Shown one piece after another: positions 20,801 through 29,010 of a stretch of 64,000 bases of DNA (position 1 is its first letter; each line of letters begins with the position of its first letter). The DNA lies in the NCBI GenBank assembly GCA_949825025.1, contig OX463778.1, positions 13,106,171-13,170,170 on the forward strand, written 5' to 3'. The notes under the pieces are model-generated. The model saw nothing but the letters and a program-made list of their open reading frames with translations, was not told where the DNA came from and searched no databases. This DNA comes from Siphlonurus alternatus. Lineage: Eukaryota; Arthropoda; Insecta; Ephemeroptera; Siphlonuridae. The translations under genes and the position numbers were made by a program.

Positions 20801-23066
20801 AGACTTTAGTAAGCAAGAATTATTACTGTAATATTGTATTAATTAAATATTGTACTGTAGTGAAATATACTCATGAATTTATTGTTGATTTCACTGTATT
20901 GTAGTCATATTTAAAAATGGTAATATTATTTAATAGAGTATTGTCCTCAATTTTTTTTATTGCAGAAATGGATAGAGGGTGCAAAGTTATGCTACCCTGA
21001 TTTTTTTCAGATTTTTTAGAGCCCGGGAACTATTTTTAAAAAATTATTGAAAGTCCTTTTCGTGACGTCACGAGACGCCGCTCCTTAAGAAAAAGATAGG
21101 ACTTGCCGCCGCGTGACGTCACAAAAAGGACTTTCAATAATTTTTTAAAAATAGTTCCAGGTCTCAAAAAAATCTGAAAAAAATCAGGGTAGCATAACTT
21201 TGCACCCTCTGTCCATTTCTGCAATAAAAAAAATTGAGGACAATACTCCATTGTGAGTCTTGTTTTCTCATTTAGTGGTAAGGTAACACACCCAATGTTA
21301 AAAAAATTCTTACACATGAAAATGATGAAACGTACAGTATCTTAAAATGATCTCCTCTACATACCCTATCAGTAGCTAAATTAATTCATCAGGTACTATA
21401 CAAATTTGATCCAGTTTTTGAACTATGAATTAGTCAATTTTAAAAATTAATATAATAGATCAAAAACTAGATTGTGTATACTTGATACAATATTTTAACT
21501 ACTGATAGGGGATGTAGAGGAGAACGTTTTAATTTATGTTTCATAACTTGTGTGGGATTTTTTTTAACATTGGGCAAATATGCCTTACCTTTAAAATATT
21601 GAAATTTTCAATTAAAATTAAGACTCTTACATTTGAACTGTTTATTTTATAGACAACATAGTTCTAACATAAACTCCAGTACTATCCTTGTGCTTCCACC
21701 TGCAGTCATAACTCTGTACTGACTCTGTCTGTTGCAGCGGCCACCAACTGCGAGGACGTTGTGCCGGAGTCTGAGAAGTTGAGTCTCGAGGGGCAGATTG
21801 TCCAGAAGCTCGAGTGTCGGCCCGAGGGTGAGTCAACCAATTTGTTCCTTCATTCAGTTTTTTTGCGTTCACAGTCAAGGGTACTTGTTTGTAATGGAGA
21901 ACATTTTCTGAGATTAAACATTGAGCAGGTCAAGTATCAGATGTTCATTTTGTGCAACTGTTGCAGCTAACAAAACGTACATGAGCCTGAAGATGGACTC
22001 AATCCGTAAGGCGTCCATTCCGACACGGCAGGTGCAGCAGCTGGACCGCATTGTGCAGAACTACAAGCCCGTCTCAGACCACAAGCACAATGTGAGTGGT
22101 TTCTCCCTGCTTGTGAAACAGGATGGCTTGTCATTTGTCACATTTTATTATAAATTGCTGCTAATGAGAATTAAAATTTATAATAAAAAAATGAAGATAA
22201 CCAATAAGTTATTTTTTTTAATTTTACAATTTTAGTGTTGTTATTTAACATTATTGTAAATAGTTTGTCAGAAAACAATATAAAATTATAAAATTTGACA
22301 CAATTTGTGAAGAAATTATCCTGAAATATAACTTGTTTCTTACTACAGTAACATTTAATGTCATTGAGTTGAGCTGACGCTGTGATTAGTAAAAAACTTG
22401 GTTATGTATCTTCTTTTGTCAATCGTCGCACCGAATCATTGTATTCTGAACTGTCTAATAAGAATTATGTAATTTTATTATCTGATTATTGAGCTTGACC
22501 TCGCTATTGTGAAAGTAATTTGTTTTACGTTGGAACATTATATAGTCTCTTATAGCTAGCTACCTTATTACTAGCAGAATTATTAAAGGAGGGGTATGGC
22601 TTCATCAACTTTGCTCAGCACATTTTTCTTGGTTCTGATTTTTTTTGTGGTGCGGTAATAAATGTGACTACTTATTTTATAAAACTATAACATCTGAAGC
22701 CATTCCCCTCTTGTTCTTATTGTGAGTTGTTTCTATCCATTTGCCTCTCATATTTTACTGTCATTGACTGATGCTTATCTTTCTGTTAAGATTGAGTACG
22801 AGGAGCGCAAGAAGGCAGAGGGTAAGAAGGCTCGTGACGACAAAGAGGCTGTGCTGGAGATGCTGTTCTCTGCGTTTGAGAAACATCAGTACTACAACAT
22901 TAAGGACCTGGTGAAGATCACTCGTCAGCCCATCGTCTACCTCAAGGAGATCCTCAAGGACGTTTGTGTGTACAATCTCAAGAACCCCCACAAGAACATG
23001 TGGGAGCTGAAGCCCGAGTATCGCCATTACAAGCAGACGGACCCTCCTGCCTCTCCCGGAGAGTAG
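17778..23066 (+). CDS. GTF2F2: TFIIF subunit beta (RAP30), six coding exons
   Basis: Small subunit of general transcription factor IIF. With RAP74 it binds RNA polymerase II and delivers it to the promoter in the nucleus. Exons: 17778-17852, 19273-19346, 20274-20425, 21738-21827, 21967-22091 and 22791-23066; GT/AG introns and continuous phase give 263 residues (human 249). Seen: N-terminal ELDVGNASRGVWLVKVPKYV, the start of the RAP74-dimerisation barrel (about 1-120); GKLKISK; SLEGQIVQKLECRP; LDRIVQNYKPVSDHKHN; and a C-terminal winged helix (about 190-250) with MLFSAFEKHQYYN and WELKPEYRHY. The family ends just after that motif, as here. Introns hold a LINE fragment, a TTAA foldback and a CRE-containing foldback. 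The gene is intact and single-frame. Confidence 0.97.
17853..19272. other. GTF2F2 intron 1
   Basis: A 1.4-kb intron, AT-rich then moderately GC-rich at 18500-19060. That segment contains CCAAT/ATTGG pairs such as ATTGGTTCATCACG...CAACCAAT near 18850-18880. No coding family recognised. Confidence 0.6.
19273..19346 (+). CDS. GTF2F2: GTF2F2 exon 2
   Basis: Acceptor TTTCTTAG, donor GTAAGT at 19347. Encodes VPKYVQARWDKAPGSVDVGK, matching the RAP30 VPKYLxxxWxxA...GxVGKLxI block. Confidence 0.95.
19436..19717 (+). mobile_element. 5'-truncated LINE fragment (C-terminal reverse-transcriptase ORF) with GTAT tail
   Basis: An open frame ending at 19651 reads GLGRPKKVWLDVIAECLKNR and ends VLWRAICRRPR, the typical LINE polyprotein tail (GRPxKxW.D.V..DL...R..WR). 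It is followed by TAATAATGCTGCTGGCTTAC and a (GTAT)n 3' tail to 19717. It is a dead fragment in GTF2F2 intron 2 on the sense strand. The tail form (tetranucleotide repeat, no poly-A) is typical of some arthropod non-LTR clades; I cannot name the clade. Confidence 0.65.
19772..20205. repeat. TTAA-ended foldback element in GTF2F2 intron 2
   Basis: TTAAAGGTGTACTAAAGTG at the left, ending GGTACCCCTTTAA. Long arms include AGAATTATTCTGG / CCAGAATAATTCT and CATTAGTTGATTCAAG / CTTGAATCAACTAATG. It ends only 68 bp before exon 3. Confidence 0.8.
20274..20425 (+). CDS. GTF2F2: GTF2F2 exon 3
   Basis: Acceptor TTTTGCAG, donor GTGAGT at 20426. Encodes QLGQKAQVSLTLSEAVLCLK and a Val-rich strand GVFSHLTR, corresponding to the barrel region containing the RAP30 insert before PREHxF. 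Confidence 0.92.
20501..20584. repeat. Hairpin in GTF2F2 intron 3
   Basis: Arms ACTATCAGAACCAAAAAGG and CCTTTTTGGTTCCGATAGT with GTGTGCCCCT/AGGGGCACAC; about 28 paired bases around a 26-nt loop. A second, weaker pair (ATCATCAGAATCAAAAC / GCTTTGATTCTGATGGT) spans 20642-20788. Confidence 0.75.
20935..21250. repeat. Foldback element, family G (TGACGTCA-containing)
   Basis: Ends AGAGTATTGTCCTCAAT and ATTGAGGACAATACTCC. The arms include GGGAACTATTTTTAAAAAAT and, on both sides of the centre, TGACGTCAC. Related copies at 27379-27713 and 48352-48699. Confidence 0.8.
21272..21594. repeat. Degenerate TTAA-type foldback (family B)
   Basis: GGTAAGGTAACACACCCAATG at the left and CATTGGGCAAATATGCCTTACC at the right, with arms matching family B but many mismatches. 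Left end TTAG, right end TTAA. Lies directly beside the family G element in intron 3. Confidence 0.65.
21738..21827 (+). CDS. GTF2F2: GTF2F2 exon 4
   Basis: Acceptor GTTGCAG, donor GTGAGT at 21828. Encodes EDVVPESEKLSLEGQIVQKL, the conserved KLSLEGxxVQKxECRP segment. Confidence 0.95.
21967..22091 (+). CDS. GTF2F2: GTF2F2 exon 5
   Basis: Acceptor TGTTGCAG, donor GTGAGT at 22092. Encodes the YMSLKMDSI strand and QQLDRIVQNYKPVSDHKHN linker. Confidence 0.95.
22583..22710. repeat. Short TTAA-type foldback related to family E
   Basis: TTAAAGGAGGGGTATGGCTT at the left, GAAGCCATTCCCCTC at the right. An internally deleted relative of 10552-10909, in GTF2F2 intron 5 close to the last exon. Confidence 0.6.
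22791..23066 (+). CDS. GTF2F2: GTF2F2 exon 6 (winged helix and stop)
   Basis: Acceptor CTGTTAAG, TAG stop at 23064-23066. Contains EMLFSAFEKHQYYNIKDLVK, PIVYLKEILKD and WELKPEYRHY, the diagnostic RAP30 C-terminal winged-helix domain that binds DNA and polymerase. Confidence 0.97.
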   Translation: MEYEERKKAEGKKARDDKEAVLEMLFSAFEKHQYYNIKDLVKITRQPIVYLKEILKDVCVYNLKNPHKNMWELKPEYRHYKQTDPPASPGE

Positions 23067-23154
23067 GGTCTGTGATGATCTCGGTACTTGTGGCAGGTGC
23101 AGATCCAGAAATTATTGTTTGCTGTGGTTATGGTGGACATGTTATAGCATCTTA

Positions 23155-23390
23155 GTATATCGACGTGGCAATGCACATTTGTTGTATCTACATTCGTAAT
23201 GGATCGTTTTTTTTTTTTAACCCCATGCAGAGCCCTCTTTTGAGAAAAATTAGTAGTCTATCGCTTAGAACATTATTTATTTATTTTAATCAAAAGAGGG
23301 TTGTGCATGGGATAAAAAAATAAAAATAAAAAAAATCCCGATCTATTACGAATGTAGACATGACAAATGTGCGTTGGCACTTTGATATGT
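23155..23390. repeat. Foldback in the presumed GTF2F2 3' UTR
   Basis: Outer arms ATATCGACGTGGCAATGCAC and GTGCGTTGGCACTTTGATAT with TCTACATTCGTAATGGATCG and its inverse. Inner arms around CCCATGCAGAGCCCTCTTTT and AAAAGAGGGTTGTGCATGGG. Confidence 0.8.
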
Positions 23391-24073
23391 TATAAAATTT
23401 CAAAGTTTTTCCTTTTTTGGATATGATAGCTCATGTCTTTCATGTCATATATATGCTATGAGATTGATCATTTGTAATTAGGACGTTAGCTATAACCCTG
23501 ATGTTAAGCTAAAACACAAGGATAAACTAAACAAAGAGGGTGAGGTGGGAGGTATCCAATATTGACAGTTATGTGTTTACTGTATAAATCAATTTTTAAT
23601 TGTGAGTATTTTTAACCTAGATGGTATGTATCTATTTAATTTATACCCAACAGTTCTTTTTTTATAAATTTCGGTACTTTTAAACATTCAAATATATTTT
23701 ATTCGTAAATAATACAGTAAGTAAATAATAATGTTGACTTCATTAATCAATACAGATTACAAAATTTAAATCAACCTATATTTTGATAGCAAAGCTTTTA
23801 TTAAATTAAGCATTAAATAAATTATTCTGTACAACACAACACTTCTTGAAGTAAGCTCTTTTATTTTTTTATTTGTAGATTGTTTACATTCGTCTTACAA
23901 TAAAATATTTTGTGTCAGAACCAGCTGGTTTACATTGTTTGTGTTGGGTAGTCTCTGTTTTGAAAGATAAACTTGCTGTGTCAACAATGTAGATGATGCT
24001 TGTGTTAATCCCAATTGTTCAAAGGTCAAATGGCACTCCACTCTGGATTGGTGCCTCTTTTGTAAGAAACAGG

Positions 24074-24196
24074 GGGGTCTTCAAATAACACCACTTAACC
24101 TAAACTTAGCTTAAGACTGTCTTAGCGCAACAATGAAAAATACCCTAAGACTGTCTTAATTTTAGGATTGTTGTAATTTGTGTTATTTGAAGACCC
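24074..24196. repeat. Foldback downstream of GTF2F2
   Basis: GGGTCTTCAAATAACACCAC at the left pairs with GTGTTATTTGAAGACCC at the right; inner arms AAGACTGTCTTAG and CTAAGACTGTCTT. Confidence 0.75.
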
Positions 24197-24807
24197 AGAC
24201 CCTCCAGGTGTTGAAGTGGTGTATGTATGCCATTTATTGTTCTACAAATAGTTTCTTTACATTGCTTAATTTTCTGTACTGTAACTTAATTTAAATATAA
24301 TTTACTTTTAACATTACCTATTTGTTTTCATCCTTAAAAACTATCACCAATTATTATTCCATTATAATATTATTTTATTCTAATTGGTACACTGTTGTTT
24401 GATTTGGAAGGATAGTTTATTTTTATAGTTATAATCAAACCTTCTCTTTTCTAGTTATATTACTTGAAAGTTGTTAGAATAAATTACCTGTTTTGAGTGT
24501 TTGGATAAAAATTTTACTGCAGCTAGGGAATATATTTATAATAATATATATATATATATACTAGAAAACAATAGAGTATTGTCAAATAATATTAATTGAA
24601 GGAAATAGAGCACAAAAATTGGAAGTTATGCAGCTCTGAATTTTTTCAAAATGTTCCAATTCCAATAAGTTTTCTTGAAAGTGCATGACTATAAGAGCAT
24701 TTAAGTCCTTTTCTATAATCACTCAAATTCATTATAAAAATTTTAAAGTTTTTAAGCCGCAAAAAGGGTCATCATTCATCAAATACTTTTTTTAAAAGCT
24801 TGAAAAA

Positions 24808-26230
24808 AATATTACGCCGGCTACGAGTGCTACGTAGGCAACCCGCGTCATTTTTTTGACGGACGGGTTGCATAACCTCACGGCAGTCACGGCGTCAATA
24901 ACGTCTCGGGGAGAAAAAGATGGCGCGAACGGGCAAACAGCCCTTAGCGTCACTGTGTGAGAAAAATTAATTTGTTGATCTACAACGCGAAGAAAGTATT
25001 TGTAACTGTGCAAGGTGAATCTTAAATAAATTAGCAATGGATACCAGTGAAATGATGGACTATTTTAGAAAGGAATTTGATGTACTGAGAAATTTGTTGT
25101 TCGACGAGCGTGCTGAGCGTATTGCACTGCAAGCTCAGTTCAACCACGAAGTAAGCTGCCTGAAAAGGGCCAACGACGAACTTCAACGAGCACTGGACGC
25201 ACAAGAAAGTAAGAACAGAAAAAATAACATTATAATTTTTGATGTTGATGAAGCCTCTGATCAGACATGCGAGGAGACTGTGACTGACATTTGCATGTCA
25301 TTAAAAGTAGATATGGGTGAAAATGGAATTTCGGAGGCATTCCGTGTTGGCCGCAACCGAGGTAAACGACCAATTGTATGCAAGATCGCAAATTTTAATA
25401 AAAAATGTGAAATAATGAGGAAAAATAAGCAATGTGGAAACTTCAAAATACTTCATGACCTAACAAAAAAAGAGCGACGCGATCGCAAAGAACTCCAGCA
25501 CCACCTCAACATAGCTAGAGGCAAAGGCAAGCATGCATTTGTTAGACACGGCAACATAGTGGTAGATGGCTTCACATATACAAAAGAGCAGTTGTCAAGT
25601 GCACCATCACACAACAACGCGACAATGGCGTTGGACGAGGCAGAATGCAGCAAAAATGACAAACCGACAACATTGCAGTTTTCCGAAGCACATGGCTCTG
25701 ACGTCAGTTTTTCATCAGTTAGGGGAGCAAGCTCTGAGAAATGCATCCCCACAAACGTGCGACCTTGGGAACTGAGGAGCCGAGATTGCACCGCGGCGAG
25801 TAACGTGAGACCAGCAGCAGAAATCCCCCGCCCCCGTCAACCAGCTCCAGCTGGCAAAACTGTGCCACGAGATACACTGCACAAAATTAAACGTGCGCCC
25901 ACCACTCATTCACATGTTGTGCAAAGAAAAAAAAATGATAAATCGCTCAATTAATTAAATCAATTAAAACAAATTAAAAATTTTATTAGCGTACAATGAG
26001 TGAATCAACAAATTGGACTAAGAGACTTACTTTGGACACTGTGGAATACTTGAGACTTTTAAATTTATATTTTTAAGCAAATAATAAAAAAAATAAAAAA
26101 ATCCAAACAAATTGTAAAACCCCGCAGGTAGAGATGATATAATAAGACTTAATTGTTTTGAATCCTAACTCTGTATTTGTATTATGTGAATTTGAATAAA
26201 ACCTATTCTGAATCTGAATCTGAATCTGTC
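24808..26230 (+). mobile_element. ORF1-only LINE-type retroelement (half-LINE)
   Basis: A 305-codon ORF (25037-25954), a GC-richer leader from about 24810 and an AT-rich 3' UTR ending AATAAAACCTATTCTGAATC and a CTGAAT hexamer repeat (about 26197-26226). That combination is typical of a non-LTR retroelement without poly-A. No reverse transcriptase or endonuclease follows, so this looks like a nonautonomous element carrying only ORF1 (comparable in plan to HAL1 of mammals), or a 3'-recombined copy. Boundaries are approximate; no clear target-site duplication found by eye. Confidence 0.55.
25037..25954 (+). CDS. LINE ORF1-like protein (coiled coil plus RNA-binding-type domain)
   Basis: 305 residues, intact. 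Residues about 1-62 form a charged helical segment with heptad leucines (VLRNLLFDERAERIALQAQF), a probable coiled coil. Residues about 63-180 begin RKNNIIIFDVDE, continue with ISEAFRVGRNRGKRPIVCKI and end with KKERRDRKELQHHLNIARGK, then FVRHGNIVVDGFTYTKEQL. This is the layout of L1-ORF1p-like proteins: coiled coil, RRM-like fold, C-terminal basic domain. The last 120 residues are polar, Ser/Pro/Arg-rich and low complexity. Role, by family: RNA-binding chaperone for the element's RNA. The uninterrupted frame suggests recent insertion or retained function. A domesticated gene is an alternative but less likely given the TE-like 3' end. Confidence 0.65.
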   Translation: MDTSEMMDYFRKEFDVLRNLLFDERAERIALQAQFNHEVSCLKRANDELQRALDAQESKNRKNNIIIFDVDEASDQTCEETVTDICMSLKVDMGENGISEAFRVGRNRGKRPIVCKIANFNKKCEIMRKNKQCGNFKILHDLTKKERRDRKELQHHLNIARGKGKHAFVRHGNIVVDGFTYTKEQLSSAPSHNNATMALDEAECSKNDKPTTLQFSEAHGSDVSFSSVRGASSEKCIPTNVRPWELRSRDCTAASNVRPAAEIPRPRQPAPAGKTVPRDTLHKIKRAPTTHSHVVQRKKNDKSLN

Positions 26231-28049
26231 TGACAATTTTAACTCTTTTGAGTGAATTTATAATTGATCATTTGGCAATACAAACGATAGAAATTAAATT
26301 GAAATAGAAATTGAAATAGAAATTGAACACAACGATGTTCATTAATTGAATAATATCGTTCAAAATTGTTGCGACAGACGGACAATTATTATGCAAAAGT
26401 ATAGCGTATAGTTAATGGACAACCTTCACGATTTTTTTTATTGCATATTTGGATAGAGGACCTCGAGATATGTATTATCATTTTTTTTTACCCTCTAACA
26501 CCCTTAAAATCATGCTGCAAAACGCTGTGACATCATAGTCTAAAGTCATGCAATTATTTAACACGCAAGCATAGGGAAATGCGTCATCGGTCACGTCTCC
26601 TTTGTACCGTTGGTTATCATGTTATCATCACAGCAGTGGCATTTTATATACATTACAGAAAGATAGTCTATGAATTAATTGGTTACAGTGCAAAGATAAA
26701 TACAAAAGGGTATATATATTAATTATATCAAAAAGAATTAACAGGTCTATTCTCTGGTATATAAATAGTGATTGCATGAGTCCACCTACCCCCGATTTTT
26801 ACTACTTGTTTATATTTGAGCTAACATAATTATGTTAATTAGTGACAGCAAGAGAACAGATGCCTCTTCTCTACAAATAAAAATATATAATTTATTAATA
26901 AATTAAATTAGGATTAAATGACCATATATATTCCATATTCACCTTAAAAGAGCTACTTTGGGTACCCATATATTAATGGGTACCATATGAATGGGTACCC
27001 ATTCATATATTAAATTTTTGAAACATGAAATTTTGAACGAAAATTCGCGTACTTGATAAATTAAAAATTTATTAACGGATACAGAAAAAAACTGCAATGA
27101 TATTACTTATTTGAAAAAATTACACAGGCTTTTATGTCTTTTCCAAAAAAATTAAGCACAGTTTGGCGCAGAGAAAATAAAAACTAACTTTACATTCCCA
27201 TCAGGCGTCGTATCTAGAGTGAACAGGCCGGTCCATTGAATTTGCAATGTATCTTTTATTTATATTATTAATGAATTGTTATATACGACAAGTATATAGT
27301 ATATGCATCCTGGATGGATAAAATAAACAAATTCTTTGTTCAATCAGCATCTAATGACAATATCACAATGGCCATGCATAATGAGATATTAGAATGTAAA
27401 AATTTTAGTGGCTTAATCCTTAATCGAAAGAAGGGGTAAAAATATGGTACTGTGAATTTTTTCAGATTTTTCTGAGACCGCGGGAACTATTTTTAAAAAA
27501 TTATTGAAAGTCTATTTTAATGACGTCACGGGCGGCACTAATTAAGAAAAAGGATAGGGCAGTGCCGCCCGTGACGTCATAAAATAGACTTTCAATATTT
27601 TTTTAATAATAGTTCCCGGTCTCAGAAAAATCTGAAAAAATTCACAGTACCATATTTTTACCCCTTCTTTCGATTAAGCCACTAAAATTTTCACATTCTA
27701 ATATCTCATTATAATTATATTATAATATATTCTTAATTTGTGTTATATCTATGTAATATATTTACATATTAGGTACTTAACCAGTTTATTGAAAAATTCA
27801 TTCTTCTTGGTTGTTATGATAAATTTAATATATTTTACTTTTTTTTCTATACATGCTTTACATTATTAGTTAATTTTTATTACTTAATTAATTCATCCTA
27901 GCGCTAAAGAATTTTATTGCAAATGTTCTAATATCTAAACTTTACTGATTGAAGAATCACTTAGAAATTATAAAACAAAAAATGAAATTTTAATTTAATT
28001 TTACATAATATACAATAATAAATAGAATCCTCAAGAAAGGAACTATGAT
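26231..28049. other. Spacer between LINE and Rim 3' end, first part
   Basis: AT-rich. It contains short hairpins (GGGTACCCATATATTAATGGGTACC at about 26958-27002) and a segment at 26412-26545 sharing TAATGGACAACCT and TAGAGGACCTCGAGA with 49420-49460 and 50085-50105. The family G foldback 27379-27713 also lies here. No gene recognised. Confidence 0.5.
27379..27713. repeat. Foldback element related to family G
   Basis: Outer arms ATAATGAGATATTAGAATGT and ACATTCTAATATCTCATTAT (one mismatch); inner arms share GGGAACTATTTTTAAAAAAT and TGACGTCAC with the copies at 20935 and 48352, around GGGCGGCACT / AGTGCCGCCC. Confidence 0.8.
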
Positions 28050-28345
28050 AATAATATATATTATTCTGCAATAAGTTCTAACTAACTCCCTGGGATAAAT
28101 TCGTCTCGCTTTCCACCCAGTGCAGTGATGCACTTGTGTGTGGTTCCCCACAGGCTTTGGACATCAGTTTGGTCCATTGATAAAAAGTAGAGGTGTCCGT
28201 CCTGACTAAGGTTTTCCACGGTTCCCTCAGTCTCACCTCAGCAAATGCATGGCTGGGACGCGTAACAGGTCGTGGCCGCCATCCTTTCCCTACTTTATTC
28301 CTACCCATTACCCCGCCGCGAGCTGTTAAGCTCTTTTATAGGGGT
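28050..28345 (-). repeat. Possible dispersed repeat (SINE/LINE-end-like)
   Basis: A GC-richer block in AT-rich DNA including GGTTTTCCACGGTTCCCTCA, GCAAATGCATGGCTGGGACG and GGCCGCCATCCTTTCCC. From memory this resembles a dispersed arthropod repeat with the order TTTTCC...CAAATGC.GGG...GGCCGC..CCTTCCC; that recollection is unverified. A 76-codon minus-strand frame crosses it but shows no known domain. Confidence 0.35.
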
Positions 28346-28883
28346 GTATTCTTGTAAAAAAAAAAAACTTAATAGTTCCAACTTATTTTTAAATATACAT
28401 TGCACAACAATGTATGGTAATTGGTAAGTATAAGTAGATGTTTGTAAATGTACACATAATTAATTCATGAATGAAAATATTTAGGTGAACCATTTGTACA
28501 TGTAACGCAAAGAAAATCATATTAATGATTATCATCTAATTGTGTATTTATGAAGACATCTAAAATATAATACTCCTCTCATCCTTAAGGGCTAATTTGT
28601 CGGGATATTCTGCAGGATGTTAGACCTGCCTTGAATTTTCATGAATATGTTCTATTCATTGATTAGATACGCTAAATATACAGGCAGGGGAAAAATTATA
28701 CTAATTGAAGATTTAACAGGTAAAAATATATATATAATAAAACACACATGGAAATAATTTTAATATTTTATTATTGTTATTATTAGTTTGCGATATGCAG
28801 TGATTCAAAGCCCCCTTACTGGATAATCGCGCTGTAGGAGAGGTTATATAGTCGTCATCTTATGATACAAGAGGGGTGACACT

Positions 28884-28937
28884 GGCGAGCGATGCCACGC
28901 AGCCACGTGGGTGTGGAGGCGTGGCACGCTCGCGAGG
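28884..28937. repeat. GC-rich hairpin
   Basis: GGCGAGCGATGCCACG and CGTGGCACGCTCGCGAGG pair around GCCACGTGGGTGTGGAGG. It sits in a short GC island (28870-29010) in otherwise AT-rich spacer; function unknown. Confidence 0.6.
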
Positions 28938-29010
28938 TCAGCTAAGTCTGGGCTCTACGCTTGTGCCAGACACGTGTCAGGGCCGCCTTCCGCACGCTAG
29001 CAATCAATGT

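Larger units (their letters stand above)
23067..24807 (+). other. GTF2F2 3' UTR and downstream spacer
   Basis: U-rich 3' untranslated sequence with a candidate AATAAA at 23899-23904. It contains a foldback at 23155-23390 directly after the stop and another at 24074-24196. No further gene recognised. Confidence 0.45.
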
